Positions 19,371-29,357 are shown, counted from the first letter of the stretch. The stretch: DNA of 64,000 nt from Flavobacteriia bacterium (GCA_016183815.1 JACPDW010000018.1:1-64000); one strand, 5' to 3'. The notes: generated by a model not told the origin, from the sequence alone. Translations and numbers: made by a program.

Positions 19371-20112
19371 TAATATCCCTCCAGTTACCAAAAATATTTT
19401 AATTCTAAATATTTTGTTTTATTTAGCTACTGTTGTTCTTTTACAAAGAGGAATTAACTTAATAGAAATTCTTGGAGCTCATTATTTAAACTCTCCACTT
19501 TTTGCTCCGTTTCAAGTAATCACTCATTTTTTTATGCATTCTCCAGATATTTTTCATATTTTATTCAATATGTTGATGTTGGTTATGTTTGGTTCACATT
19601 TGGAGAGAATTTGGGGAGGAAAACGTTTTTTTATTTTTTACCTCTCCTCTGCAATAGGTGCCTTTGCTTTATACAACGGAATTGGTGTTTTTCAAATTAT
19701 GAAAATAAAACAAGAATTGATTTCATTGGGTTATGACATCACACAATTAAATGAAGACTTGATTAAAGGAAACTTTGAAAAAGTAATGTATTATACGCCT
19801 GAAGGATTAGAATTAATTAAAGAATATGCAATTAAAATTGTTACTCCAATGGTCGGTGCTTCAGGAGCTATTTTTGGTATAATGGCTGCCTTTGCTTTTC
19901 TTTTTCCAAATACTCAACTTATGTTACTTTTTCCTCCCATTCCAATTAAAGCAAAATATTTAATAGGGGCCTATTTTGTTTTTGAACTTTTTGCAAGTTT
20001 TCAAAACCGAGCAGGTGATAATGTAGCTCATTTAGCACATGTTGGCGGTGCAATTGTAGGTTTTGCTTTGGTGTTTTATTGGAACAAAAAAAATAGAGAT
20101 CATTTTTATTAG
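19354..20112 (+). CDS. Rhomboid-family intramembrane serine protease
   Basis: 252 residues with about six membrane helices. The catalytic serine is in GASGAIFG, the catalytic histidine in AHLAHVGGAIVG, and the oxyanion-side motif is HILFNMLML. It would cleave membrane-spanning substrates within the bilayer. A loop of about 45 polar residues (about 110-155) before the serine helix is longer than in the bacterial archetype GlpG. The ATG at 19354 is preferred to a TTG two codons earlier; either way the gene overlaps mutL, and a mutL-rhomboid order is common in this phylum. Confidence 0.92.
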   Translation: MFPFFNNIPPVTKNILILNILFYLATVVLLQRGINLIEILGAHYLNSPLFAPFQVITHFFMHSPDIFHILFNMLMLVMFGSHLERIWGGKRFFIFYLSSAIGAFALYNGIGVFQIMKIKQELISLGYDITQLNEDLIKGNFEKVMYYTPEGLELIKEYAIKIVTPMVGASGAIFGIMAAFAFLFPNTQLMLLFPPIPIKAKYLIGAYFVFELFASFQNRAGDNVAHLAHVGGAIVGFALVFYWNKKNRDHFY

Positions 20113-20136
20113 ACTATAGTTAAAATTCAACACCTT

Positions 20137-22158
20137 TTATTTTATCACTTTATACTCCGTTCTTCTATTTTTTTGATGTGCTTTTTCTTTCTCTTTTTCG
20201 CTTGAGAGTTTTGAAATTTCAACATCTTTAATAACTGGCTGAGATTCTCCATATCCTTTTGAAGTGATTCGATTGGATGGTATTCCTTGACTAACAAGAT
20301 AATCTAATACTGATTTAGCTCTGTTTTCGGACAAAAGTAAATTTTCTTTTTCTTCCCCTCTGGTATCTGTATGTCCACTTACCTCAATTTTTACAGTTGA
20401 ATTTTGTAACAAAAACTCTTTTAATTTGTTCAACTCAATGAACGATTCTGGTCTTAATGACGCTTTATTTAAATCGAAAAATACGTTATTTAACACAACT
20501 GGTGTAGAAGAAACAATAGGGAAAAGTGGCACATCCATGTGTATTGATTCCAAGCCCTCTGTGGAAATCATATTAAAGTTTTGAGAGAAAAAATGGTAGC
20601 CAGGATAACTCACATTTAAAGCATATTCTCTATCAACAGGGAGGGAAACAATAAATTCACCATTCACTTTGTCTGCCTCAGAACGAACAATTTCCTTACC
20701 TGTTTTTAAGTCTATTAACTGAAATTTTCCTGCAAGTGGCGATTTGTTTTGAGCATCAAATACAATTCCATCAAAGTACAAAGTTTTTATTGGTCTTAAA
20801 TGTTCTGGCATCTCAAAATAGTAAATATCTAAATCACCATATCCTCCTTCTCTATTTGAAGCAAAAAAAGCAATTTCACCATCAGGGTTGACCAACAAAG
20901 AATTTTCATCATGATGAGTGTTAATTGGATACCCTAAATTGATTGGTTTTGTCCAATTGCCCAACTCATCCATTCTCGATAAAAACAAATCCGACCCACC
21001 TAAACCCACATGTCCTTTGGAAGCAAAATACAAAGTACGACCATCAGGGTGAATCAAAACAGAGGTCTCTTCATAAGGAGTGTTAATGAGTTCAGGTAAA
21101 CGAGTGGCTTTACTCCAATTGCCATCATCTTGTAAAGTAGCAGAATAAATATCTGAATCGTGATTCCCTGCTTTATTTTTTGAACCACGAATAAAGTAAA
21201 TGGTTTTACCATCAGATGATAAAGACGGCTGGGTTTCCCATGCAAAGGTGTTGATGCCTCCATTTAAATTGCTTGGATCAAGCCATCTTTTGCCAATCTT
21301 TTGTGTGATAAATAAATCGCAACTGCCTTTTCCCTTTCTATTTGAACCATAATCTACACCTGTATGATCAGGACAGGCGACAAAAATTAATGTTCGACCA
21401 TCAGCAGCAATCGTTGGAGCACCTTCATTATTAATAGTATTAATGTTTTGAGGCATTGGCTCTGCTTTTGTCCATATATTTTTGTCACTTAAATAGGAAA
21501 CATAAAAATCTTCTTGTTCTTTAATTGGACCAGGAACCCTATTATCATCAATTCTTCTTGTAAATAATAAAGTTTTACCATCAACTGTTATGGTTGGAAA
21601 ATATTCAGGATCTGCAGAGTTTATTCCCGGACCAACATTAACTGGATTAAATTGAACTGGATTTTCCATTGCTTTTTGAGCAAATTCAGCTGAACTTAAC
21701 ATTTCTTTCGCTTTAAGCAGAAAGTCTTGATTGGCAGACTTATACTGCATAAATGTTCTTAAATTTTGAATACAATCAGAATAAGCACCTTTATAATATT
21801 TTAGATAAGCCAAATAAAAATAAGTGCTTCCACTCAAACTGTGTTGAGGATTAATCTCAATTGCTTTTTCATAATGGGAGATGGCCTCATCAATTTTCCC
21901 ACTTTCTTCATACAATTCAGCAACAGCTACTTGAGCTTCCCAAAAAGTTGGATCTTTTTCAATGGCTTTTTTTATTAAAACTATTCCAGACTCATAGTCA
22001 GGTCTTCCAGTTCTGGGATCGATATTTTTTCTTGGACTTTCCAATCCTTCCTCAAACAAAGCTATCGCTTTTTTATTTGATGTTGAATATTTTTGTTGAG
22101 CCATTGAACAAGAAAACAACAGAAAAACAAATAATAAGGAAGTTAAATATTTATTCAT
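20137..22158 (-). CDS. PorE-like OmpA-family lipoprotein (TPR, beta-propeller, CRD, OmpA)
   Basis: 673 residues from the ATG at 22158; an earlier in-frame ATG at 22245 would bury the signal peptide and run into queE. Signal region with LLFSC suggests a lipoprotein. Domains: TPR repeats (about 35-130), a WD40-like PD40 propeller (about 170-460, repeats such as GRTLIFVACPD and DGEIAFFASNREGGYGDLDIY), a carboxypeptidase-regulatory-like beta domain (about 465-545), and an OmpA peptidoglycan-binding domain (about 555-673, EVSGHTDTRGEEKENLLLS, KNRRTEY). This order is that of PorE of the type IX secretion system, which anchors the machine to peptidoglycan; paralogues with other roles exist, so the exact assignment is inferred. 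Confidence 0.8.
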   Translation of the reverse strand: MNKYLTSLLFVFLLFSCSMAQQKYSTSNKKAIALFEEGLESPRKNIDPRTGRPDYESGIVLIKKAIEKDPTFWEAQVAVAELYEESGKIDEAISHYEKAIEINPQHSLSGSTYFYLAYLKYYKGAYSDCIQNLRTFMQYKSANQDFLLKAKEMLSSAEFAQKAMENPVQFNPVNVGPGINSADPEYFPTITVDGKTLLFTRRIDDNRVPGPIKEQEDFYVSYLSDKNIWTKAEPMPQNINTINNEGAPTIAADGRTLIFVACPDHTGVDYGSNRKGKGSCDLFITQKIGKRWLDPSNLNGGINTFAWETQPSLSSDGKTIYFIRGSKNKAGNHDSDIYSATLQDDGNWSKATRLPELINTPYEETSVLIHPDGRTLYFASKGHVGLGGSDLFLSRMDELGNWTKPINLGYPINTHHDENSLLVNPDGEIAFFASNREGGYGDLDIYYFEMPEHLRPIKTLYFDGIVFDAQNKSPLAGKFQLIDLKTGKEIVRSEADKVNGEFIVSLPVDREYALNVSYPGYHFFSQNFNMISTEGLESIHMDVPLFPIVSSTPVVLNNVFFDLNKASLRPESFIELNKLKEFLLQNSTVKIEVSGHTDTRGEEKENLLLSENRAKSVLDYLVSQGIPSNRITSKGYGESQPVIKDVEISKLSSEKEKEKAHQKNRRTEYKVIK

Positions 22159-22199
22159 TAAAGAGAAATAATTATACTGAAATTTAAAAATTAACTTTT

Positions 22200-22823
22200 T
22201 CATGGAATATTCATGAATTTGTGGGTTTGTAAAGAAATTTTCCATTTTGGATTTTTTTTAACGTATTCAATAAGATCAGGCAAAATCTGTTCCATTTTTG
22301 ACCATTCCGGTTGTAAATATAAAATACAATGGTTATTAACTAATTTCTCTTGTTCTTCAGCCCATTGAAAATCACTTTTATGATAAACTACAATTTTTAA
22401 TTCATTGGCTTTAACAAAAGATTCTACCAAAGGATTTTTAAATTTTTTGGGAGATAAACAAACCCAATCTAAATCATCAGAAAAAGAGTAACAACCAGAA
22501 GTTTCTATTGCAACTTGTATTTTTTGTTGTTGAAAAAGACTTATTAGTGGGGATAAATCATGTAAAGCAGGTTCTCCTCCAGTTAAAACAACAAATTGAG
22601 CTTTAGTTTGTTTTACAATTTCGAATAATTCATAAGCGGTTTTTTTAGGAAATCCTTTTTCCTCCCAACTTTCTTTGACATCACACCATACACAGCCCAC
22701 ATCACAACCAGCTAAACGGATAAAATAAGCTGCTCTTCCAGAGTGAAAGCCCTCCCCTTGTAGAGTATAAAAATGTTCCATTACAGGGTAAGAAACTATA
22801 TCATCGTTTTTATCTATTGACAT
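22200..22823 (-). CDS. queE: 7-carboxy-7-deazaguanine synthase QueE
   Basis: 207 residues. Radical SAM enzyme making 7-carboxy-7-deazaguanine for queuosine. The cluster motif is GCDVGCVWCDV (Cys-x3-Cys-x2-Cys), and LTGGEPALH binds SAM. ETSG follows at about residue 103. The TAnnTTTG element TATTTTTG (22829-22836) ends five bases before the ATG. folE, which supplies the pathway's first step from GTP, lies directly upstream on the same strand with its own promoter. Confidence 0.93.
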   Translation of the reverse strand: MSIDKNDDIVSYPVMEHFYTLQGEGFHSGRAAYFIRLAGCDVGCVWCDVKESWEEKGFPKKTAYELFEIVKQTKAQFVVLTGGEPALHDLSPLISLFQQQKIQVAIETSGCYSFSDDLDWVCLSPKKFKNPLVESFVKANELKIVVYHKSDFQWAEEQEKLVNNHCILYLQPEWSKMEQILPDLIEYVKKNPKWKISLQTHKFMNIP

Positions 22824-22828
22824 TAGTA

Positions 22829-22836
22829 CAAAAATA
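22829..22836 (-). promoter_or_regulatory. -7 promoter element TATTTTTG of queE
   Basis: Matches TAnnTTTG on the minus strand and ends five bases before the start codon of queE, which predicts a leaderless or very short-leader transcript. No convincing -33 element noted. Confidence 0.45.
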
Positions 22837-22911
22837 CATTCTAAATTTAAAAAATTTACTCTTTTTTGTAATAGAATTAAATAAATAGATTATTTCCTTA
22901 AAATTTAAACA

Positions 22912-23502
22912 CTAATGTAGCTTAGCTTGTATTAAATGAATAAATTCTTTTCTTGTAGAATCATTACTTAAAAACAAACCTGTAAATGCACTAGTACTTG
23001 TAACTGAATTTTGTTTTTGTACTCCCCTCATTTGCATACACATGTGTGCACATTCAATCACTATTGCAACTCCTTTTGGTTTTAAAGTTTCTTGGATACA
23101 ATCTCTAATTTCTATTGTCAATCTTTCTTGCACTTGTAAACGTCGTGAAAACGCATCAACTAATCTAGGAATTTTACTTAATCCAACAATTTTACCATTC
23201 GGAATATAAGCAATATGTGCTTTCCCGAAAAAAGGCAAGATATGATGTTCACACAAAGAATATATTTCAATATCTTTCACCAGGACCATTTCTGAATACT
23301 TCTCTTCAAATAATGCGGATTCTAAAATTTCTTTAGGATTTTGCTGATATCCATTGGTTAAAAATTGTAAAGAATGAGCAACTCTCTCGGGTGTTTTTAT
23401 TAAACCTTCCCTAGAAGTGTCTTCTCCTAATTGAGTTAATATTTTTTCATACAAATCGGAGATGATTCTTGTGCTTTCACTTGTTTTTTTATGTTCTTTC
23501 AT
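22912..23502 (-). CDS. folE: GTP cyclohydrolase I
   Basis: 196 residues. Converts GTP to dihydroneopterin triphosphate for folate and, with QueE, queuosine precursors. Zinc ligands are in [12 protein letters not shown] and in [18 protein letters not shown] and [18 protein letters not shown] are typical active-site blocks. Length and ends are normal. A TAnnTTTG element lies 38 bases upstream of the ATG. Confidence 0.96.
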   Translation of the reverse strand: MKEHKKTSESTRIISDLYEKILTQLGEDTSREGLIKTPERVAHSLQFLTNGYQQNPKEILESALFEEKYSEMVLVKDIEIYSLCEHHILPFFGKAHIAYIPNGKIVGLSKIPRLVDAFSRRLQVQERLTIEIRDCIQETLKPKGVAIVIECAHMCMQMRGVQKQNSVTSTSAFTGLFLSNDSTRKEFIHLIQAKLH

Positions 23503-23540
23503 TCTTATTCTTGTTTCTTTGATTGTTCACTACTATTTTG

Positions 23541-23548
23541 CAAATATA
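23541..23548 (-). promoter_or_regulatory. -7 promoter element TATATTTG of folE
   Basis: TATATTTG on the minus strand fits TAnnTTTG and sits directly against the stop codon of the upstream hydrolase gene, so folE is transcribed separately from the polysaccharide operon. Confidence 0.5.
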
Positions 23549-24265
23549 CTATTGATTTATAATTGAAAGTATATGTTTGTTCAATTCATTAGAACGTGTC
23601 AATATCATCATGTGAGAGCCATTTTGGATAGTAATATCGATTTTTTTGATTTTTCTCATCGGCAAAGTATGGTCTTTGGTGCCGTGAATATGAATAACAT
23701 TGGGTGGTACAATTTTATTTCTCCAAAAAATAATCATAGGTATGGAATATTTATAGAATGATGCTTTTTTATCACTCAACATTTGATTAAATAGTAATTT
23801 TTTCGTTTTTCTATCTTTTTCAACTATTTTCTGTGCCAAATTTGAAGATTTTTTTATCAAAATTGGAGGAATAATTTTATATATTGGCACTATTTTTTGA
23901 AAAGTGTATCTTAGTGGTAAATCGTATTTTGTTTTTGCACTGGAGACAATAATTGTATGTTTACAAGGAATAATTTTTGACATTTCTACGGCCAACATTC
24001 CACCTAATGAAACGCCAATCAAAGTGATTTCATTATTCTTATCGATGTTTTTGGTTAATTTTTGGGCTAAGCCTTTCATAGAGTAAAAACGTGAAATGGT
24101 GTCGTATCGCAGGGGTATTACACTAAATTCATCAGGAAATACCAGTTCACTAAAAATTCTTTCGTCAGATCCTTGTCCGTGAAGTAGATAAATTATTTTG
24201 TATTGTGAAAAAGCAATTGAATGATAAAATGCAAAAAATAGTATATAAATACAATATTTAGCCAT
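23549..24265 (-). CDS. Secreted or membrane-attached alpha/beta hydrolase
   Basis: 238 residues. Starts with a hydrophobic signal-like segment (YCIYILFFAFYHSIAFS). The alpha/beta hydrolase core shows LLHGQGSDER (oxyanion region), the nucleophile elbow GVSLGGM, and a late IQNGSHMMIL carrying the probable catalytic histidine; HGTKDHTLP supplies an acid. Substrate unknown. The start lies inside the last codons of the glycosyltransferase gene (8-base overlap), so it is the final gene of the polysaccharide cluster and could act on the glycan or its acyl groups; that role is inferred only from position. Confidence 0.75.
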   Translation of the reverse strand: MAKYCIYILFFAFYHSIAFSQYKIIYLLHGQGSDERIFSELVFPDEFSVIPLRYDTISRFYSMKGLAQKLTKNIDKNNEITLIGVSLGGMLAVEMSKIIPCKHTIIVSSAKTKYDLPLRYTFQKIVPIYKIIPPILIKKSSNLAQKIVEKDRKTKKLLFNQMLSDKKASFYKYSIPMIIFWRNKIVPPNVIHIHGTKDHTLPMRKIKKIDITIQNGSHMMILTRSNELNKHILSIINQ

Positions 24266-25481
24266 TAGAATTTAAAAAATGTATAAAATCTTCAGCAATT
24301 TTATTTCTATCAAAATAAGTACTTACATAAGAACGAGCATTTTTACCCATAATTTTTAATTCGGATTGTTTGTTATAAAATAATTCAACAGCTTGCACAA
24401 ATGAGTCCACATTTTCTGGTTCATAAAATATTCCAGCAGTTGCATTGTCGATAAAATGCTGTTTTGCTTCACCTTCAACCCCTAAAAGTAAGGGTTTTTC
24501 CATCGCACATGATTCAAATATTTTAGAGGGAATAGCTCCTTGAAAAATATCTAACTTCTTAAGTGGAACAACTGCAACATCAATTGCTTTTAATACAAAA
24601 GGCATTTCAGATTTTGATTTTGGTTCCAAAAAGAAAACGTTGTTTAGAGTTAATTTATTTTTTAAGGCAAGCAATCTTTCTTTTTCAGGACCAGATCCTT
24701 GTAAGATAAGCTTCACGTTTGGTATCGAAATTTTTTGTGCAGCATTGAGTACTATTTCAAGTCCTTGTGCATGACCAATAATCCCTCCGTAAAAAAACAA
24801 AAGGTCGTTTTCTTCAAAATGATTTTCTTGTCTAAATGAACTATCTAAGATTTTTTCGGGATTATAAAACGATAAATCAACTCCATTTGGCAACCAATAA
24901 ACTTTTTTTTCGGGAAATCTTTTTCTAATATTTTCGACTATTCCATTTGTTTGACCAGTTATAAAATGCGAGCGTAAATATGCTTTTTTTTCTAGACGAT
25001 AAGCGATATTTAATAAAAATTTATTTTTTACAATCCCAAGTTTTTCAGCACTTTCTGGCCATAAATCTGAAACATTAAATATTAACTTTGTTTTTAGTTT
25101 TCGTGATAAAGCCATAGCAGAATAAGCTAAAAATAGGGGAGGGGATTCTACTAATAAATAATCAAAAGACTTTTTAAGATTTTTACCTCTCCAATAAGAA
25201 GAAATTACAAAACTAAAATAGTTTAACAAACGAGGTAAAATTGATTTTGATTTAGATACATAAATTGAAGAACGGTGCACGATTATTCCATCGATTATTT
25301 CTTCTTTTATCTTAGAATTTTTGTAAGCTGCATAAATTTCCATTTTTGGATAATTAGGCATTGCTGTTAACACTTCTACGTTTATACCAGCTTTTTGTAG
25401 TCGAATAGCTAACTCGTGTAACCTGTTTTGAGGTGCACCAATTTCAGGTGGATAATATTGAGTGAGAAAAAGTATTTTCAT
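24258..25481 (-). CDS. Glycosyltransferase family 4, WbuB-like
   Basis: 407 residues, cytoplasmic face of the membrane. The N-terminus FLTQYYPPEIGAPQNRLHELA and the motif NVSDLWPESAEKLG are typical of WbuB-type GT4 enzymes (in E. coli a putative fucosamine transferase). The C-terminal nucleotide-binding half shows FYGGIIGHAQGLE and PSKIFESCAMEKPLLLG, the region of the conserved Glu residues. Sugar specificity cannot be read. It overlaps the O-antigen ligase-like gene by 38 bases. Confidence 0.85.
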   Translation of the reverse strand: MKILFLTQYYPPEIGAPQNRLHELAIRLQKAGINVEVLTAMPNYPKMEIYAAYKNSKIKEEIIDGIIVHRSSIYVSKSKSILPRLLNYFSFVISSYWRGKNLKKSFDYLLVESPPLFLAYSAMALSRKLKTKLIFNVSDLWPESAEKLGIVKNKFLLNIAYRLEKKAYLRSHFITGQTNGIVENIRKRFPEKKVYWLPNGVDLSFYNPEKILDSSFRQENHFEENDLLFFYGGIIGHAQGLEIVLNAAQKISIPNVKLILQGSGPEKERLLALKNKLTLNNVFFLEPKSKSEMPFVLKAIDVAVVPLKKLDIFQGAIPSKIFESCAMEKPLLLGVEGEAKQHFIDNATAGIFYEPENVDSFVQAVELFYNKQSELKIMGKNARSYVSTYFDRNKIAEDFIHFLNSNG

Positions 25482-26730
25482 TTTGTATATAATCTTTAGG
25501 ATTAGAATAATAAGAAAGTAAACAAATCCAAAAAGTATAAAAAACTATACCACTTTGTCTTTGTAACATCGATTCAAAAAGGCAATTAAAAAATAAATTT
25601 GAAACTAAAATCAATAAAAGCCAATTTTTTGTTTTGTAAGCAAAATAAAGTACATAAAATAGGATAAATAATAAAACCAATAAACCAAAAATACCGATTT
25701 CTAAACCTGTTTGTAAAAATTGATTGTGAGGATTATAAAGTATTTGGTTTTTATTGTCCATTTTAGACATTTCTAATTGACCTAAAGACTTTAATCTTTT
25801 GCTCAAATAATAATCAACATTACCCGTCCCGACCCCAAAAGGATGCTCATACATTTCTTGAATTGTCGCTGTCCACATGATTAATCTGACATCATCGCCA
25901 TTATGATTTTTTGATGATTTAATGAATTTTTTTGGATTATCAATGTATTTTAAAAAAGAATTTTTAGTATTTGAAAATTCATTTTTAAATATTGAAATTG
26001 ATAAAAAGCTAGTAGTTAAAATCGAGACACAAATGAATGAAATTATAATACTTTTAATATATCCATATTTTTTTGAAAGAGTCTTTAAAATATAAATAAG
26101 TATTAATAATAATAAAAATAAAATTCCAGATATTGAGAGCAAAAGGACAATAAATGTTATAAAAAAAAATGACATTAAAATATTAATTTTTTTATTTAAA
26201 AAAGCATATTTATAATGATATGAAATCCAAATAGAAGCCAATGACATAGTAAGAAAAATCGTGAAATAGGTTGGATGTTCTGAAATCAAATAGGATGAAA
26301 AAAAGCATTCGAAATAATAGTGAATTTTATTATAACATATAATTCCATTTATAAGACTTATTAAAGCAACAATTAAAACACCAGAAATAATTCCTAAAAT
26401 TGGAAAAATCAACTTTATATGTGGTTTAGGTTGTATAATAAATAATAATGGAATTAACAAAAAAGCCATTTTGTATTCTAAATACTTTAATGCAATTTCA
26501 GGAAAATATGTAAAAAATGAACCAGCTAAATAAGCGAAGTAAAAACAAATAAATAATAATGCAATTTTTGATGGTTTTTTAATTATAAAAAGTTTTTTTT
26601 TAAAACCAATAATTTCAATAATAAAAAGTATTAAAAAAGAAAATATTAATAGCTTTTGATAGCTTACCATTAAAAATGTACACAAAGCGAGTAAGTAATT
26701 ATAAACCGAAAAGTAATTTAATTTAGTCAT
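25444..26730 (-). CDS. O-antigen ligase/polymerase family membrane protein
   Basis: 428 residues with about eleven membrane helices. A large periplasmic loop (about 255-335) has DDVRLIMWTATIQEMYEHPFG and NPHNQFLQTGLEIG, the Arg and His conserved in the WaaL/Wzy_C superfamily that transfers lipid-linked glycans. A separate Wzy candidate lies two genes upstream, so this one is more likely the ligase, but the family does not separate the roles cleanly. Overlaps both neighbours, indicating one operon. Confidence 0.8.
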   Translation of the reverse strand: MTKLNYFSVYNYLLALCTFLMVSYQKLLIFSFLILFIIEIIGFKKKLFIIKKPSKIALLFICFYFAYLAGSFFTYFPEIALKYLEYKMAFLLIPLLFIIQPKPHIKLIFPILGIISGVLIVALISLINGIICYNKIHYYFECFFSSYLISEHPTYFTIFLTMSLASIWISYHYKYAFLNKKINILMSFFFITFIVLLLSISGILFLLLLILIYILKTLSKKYGYIKSIIISFICVSILTTSFLSISIFKNEFSNTKNSFLKYIDNPKKFIKSSKNHNGDDVRLIMWTATIQEMYEHPFGVGTGNVDYYLSKRLKSLGQLEMSKMDNKNQILYNPHNQFLQTGLEIGIFGLLVLLFILFYVLYFAYKTKNWLLLILVSNLFFNCLFESMLQRQSGIVFYTFWICLLSYYSNPKDYIQNENTFSHSILST

Positions 26731-27712
26731 TTAAATTTAACATTTCTTGATAAATGGAAACTAATTTATTTGTAGTGCTTATACTGTCAATTTTATCTTC
26801 AATAATTTTTAATTTACCATTCGACTTAAATAATTTATTTTCATATATGTACTTTATTTTTTCTGTAATTTCTCTAACATCTTGTTTAACAATAAAACAA
26901 TTTTTTACATTTGTTAATCTTAACTTTACATCTCCCACATCAACAGAAACAATTGGTATGTTACAAGCCATTGCTTCTTTGATAATCATTGGACTTCCTT
27001 CACTATCTGAACACAATAAAACTAACAAACAGGAATTTAAATAAAAAGGTACTTCAGAAGGATTTATAATACCTGATAAAGATAATAATTTAAAATTATA
27101 ATTTTCTAAATTTTTAACAACTTTTTCAGCAATATCTAGTCTTTTTACTTTAGGGTTATTTGAATTAAAAAAAATATAATTTGTTAATTCAAATAACCCT
27201 AATTTTTTTTTGCATTCAGACATATTCAATTCTTTAAATATTGAAATGTCCACCCCAACAGGAATAACTATTGCTTTATTTCTATGAGTTTTTAAATGAG
27301 TCAAAAGAGATTCACTAACACAAATAATTTTTTTTGCTTTTTTAGCTGATATTTTACTTAAATACTTACCAATTTTTTCTCTTATCCATGTGATGTCTTT
27401 AGTATAATTTAAATCACTACCTTGAAATGTAATAATTAAAGGAATATTTTTGATCTTAGAACAAATAAATGATGTTATTGTTCCATAATGTGAATGAATT
27501 AAATTTGGATTAAAAATTTTAACCATTTTTTTTAATCTTAGATATTCTCTTATAAGGTTAAAAAAAGAGATTTTGGTGTCAAGATAAAAAATTTCTACGT
27601 TATATCCAAAATGTTTAATATCCTCGGCCTGTCTTTTTGAAAAAATGAAAGAAGAAGGCAAATCGCTTTTTGGAATAACAAAAAGTATTTTTATGTCAGG
27701 TTTTATTGACAT
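26723..27712 (-). CDS. Glycosyltransferase family 4
   Basis: 329 residues. The GT-B fold is indicated by HSHYGTITSF and ITFQGSDLNYTKD in the N-terminal half, and the C-terminal half has LCSDSEGSPMIIKEAMACNIPIVS, which carries the two conserved glutamates of retaining GT4 enzymes. It overlaps its neighbours by 8 bases (ligase-like gene) and 17 bases (polymerase-like gene). The acceptor and donor are unknown. Confidence 0.85.
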   Translation of the reverse strand: MSIKPDIKILFVIPKSDLPSSFIFSKRQAEDIKHFGYNVEIFYLDTKISFFNLIREYLRLKKMVKIFNPNLIHSHYGTITSFICSKIKNIPLIITFQGSDLNYTKDITWIREKIGKYLSKISAKKAKKIICVSESLLTHLKTHRNKAIVIPVGVDISIFKELNMSECKKKLGLFELTNYIFFNSNNPKVKRLDIAEKVVKNLENYNFKLLSLSGIINPSEVPFYLNSCLLVLLCSDSEGSPMIIKEAMACNIPIVSVDVGDVKLRLTNVKNCFIVKQDVREITEKIKYIYENKLFKSNGKLKIIEDKIDSISTTNKLVSIYQEMLNLND

Positions 27713-29357
27713 TAAAGATTTTATTTTTAATTTTAATAAAAGATATTGAAATAAATAAAATTATACATGGAACAAAAATTGACTCTAACAGTAGAGATTT
27801 GATAGATTCTGGTCCTGAACGAACCATCATTGCACTAAAACTAGTTATTGAACACAATATTACAATATAATATAAATAATTTAATAAAGAATTCGCCATT
27901 AATAAAAAATAATATGGAATTAAAACAATTAAAGCTAAAAAAAATGATCCAGCTAAGATTCCAAAATAGGAAAAATTTATAATCCAGCTTGATATGTTGT
28001 TTATGGTGAATCCTTGGTCTAATGCTAATCCTAATTCACTTGAATAGTATTGATATGAATCTTTAACTTTTGGGTTTCTATATTTTTTAAATTTAAAAGA
28101 TTCAAAGAGGGAATTAAAACTTATACCTATAGAAGGTTTTATTTTATTTTTAATAATACCGTATAAAGAAAAATGTCCGGCAAACAACTCATTGCTAAAA
28201 ACCATAGTACCTATAGCTCGTATTATTTTTTCTGGAAAGCTATAACTATCATAAGCGGTTGATATGTGGTTATTTGGGATTAGAATTTTTGTATTATTAA
28301 TAATTATATAATCTGGATGTTTTGATATTTGGTAATATAAATCTCTTTTTGAAATATTAAAAGATAAATTTTTATAGTATAATATTGTATCATTTAAAAG
28401 TTGTGATTTAATATTTCTTTCTGTTTTTTGATGTGAATGATGATATGAAAATGTTCTGTCTATTCTGTATAAATTTGCTTCATACTTTCTTTTTTTATTT
28501 GAAATTAAATTTGTTAACCCAATTTTTTTTGATATCCTTGGCATAAAACTTCTAATTGGATCATTTAATGCTAATATAATTCCGAATAAAAAAATAAAAA
28601 TTAAATAAAATTTCCAATTTTTTAAAAAACTTTTTTTAGGAAAAGTTATAAAAATTATTGTAAAAATACCTGAAAAAAAAGTTTCATGTCTTGAACCAAT
28701 TGAAATTAAATATATAATACAAATTATAAAAAAAATCCAAAATATAAAGCTTGGTTTTTTTACTGAAATATTTAGATTTTCTTTTTTGTAATATATTGCT
28801 ATATATAAAAACAAAGAAAAAATCATAATCCAATTAAAATACTGATGAATAGTATAATATTTAATTTGAGATCCACGAATATTAATATATAAAGATTCTT
28901 CTAATATTAATGAATAAAAAACTACGTCTTTGATAATAAAAAAAGATCCTAAAAGGCAAATACAAGAAATAAACATAAATGGAAAACTATCAAATTTTTG
29001 AATAAAAAGATTATTTATTTCATTTGATTTTTTTTTATTAAAAATTATTTTTATTCCTATCCAAATAAAACACTGAAAAATTATTATAAATAAACCATAA
29101 AATACAATTGTTAATAGATAAGTTGAATCTAATTTTACTGAAAACATTTTTTCTAATAAGTAATGATAATTTAAACCAATTTTTTTTCCATAATTAGTCA
29201 TATTATCAAAAATAAATAACCATGACCCAGCTAATGACCAATAATAATAAATAATTGTTACGATTGGAAAAATAATATTTTGATTTAACTTCCAAATTCT
29301 AAATTGAATAAAGCAAATTATTAATGTAATCAAAAAAAGTGAAAGTAAAATAATCAT
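27696..29357 (-). CDS. Probable polysaccharide polymerase (Wzy-like membrane protein)
   Basis: 553 residues with about twelve strongly hydrophobic segments and one large hydrophilic loop of about 120 residues (about 285-430, including SFMPRISKKIG, HHSHQKTE and DQGFTIN near its end). Position between a flippase and glycosyltransferases, together with the topology, fits an oligosaccharide repeat-unit polymerase; sequence identity is too low for a firm family call. The coding region is extremely AT-rich, with lysine, asparagine and isoleucine codons dominating, more so than the flanking genes, which suggests transfer. Overlaps the flippase gene by four bases. Confidence 0.6.
   Translation of the reverse strand: MIILLSLFLITLIICFIQFRIWKLNQNIIFPIVTIIYYYWSLAGSWLFIFDNMTNYGKKIGLNYHYLLEKMFSVKLDSTYLLTIVFYGLFIIIFQCFIWIGIKIIFNKKKSNEINNLFIQKFDSFPFMFISCICLLGSFFIIKDVVFYSLILEESLYINIRGSQIKYYTIHQYFNWIMIFSLFLYIAIYYKKENLNISVKKPSFIFWIFFIICIIYLISIGSRHETFFSGIFTIIFITFPKKSFLKNWKFYLIFIFLFGIILALNDPIRSFMPRISKKIGLTNLISNKKRKYEANLYRIDRTFSYHHSHQKTERNIKSQLLNDTILYYKNLSFNISKRDLYYQISKHPDYIIINNTKILIPNNHISTAYDSYSFPEKIIRAIGTMVFSNELFAGHFSLYGIIKNKIKPSIGISFNSLFESFKFKKYRNPKVKDSYQYYSSELGLALDQGFTINNISSWIINFSYFGILAGSFFLALIVLIPYYFLLMANSLLNYLYYIVILCSITSFSAMMVRSGPESIKSLLLESIFVPCIILFISISFIKIKNKIFNVNKT

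Noticed and set aside
20137-22245. Longer start (22245) for the PorE-like protein
   Set aside because: It would put 29 residues ahead of a clear lipoprotein signal and overlap the queE 3' end; the ATG at 22158 fits better.
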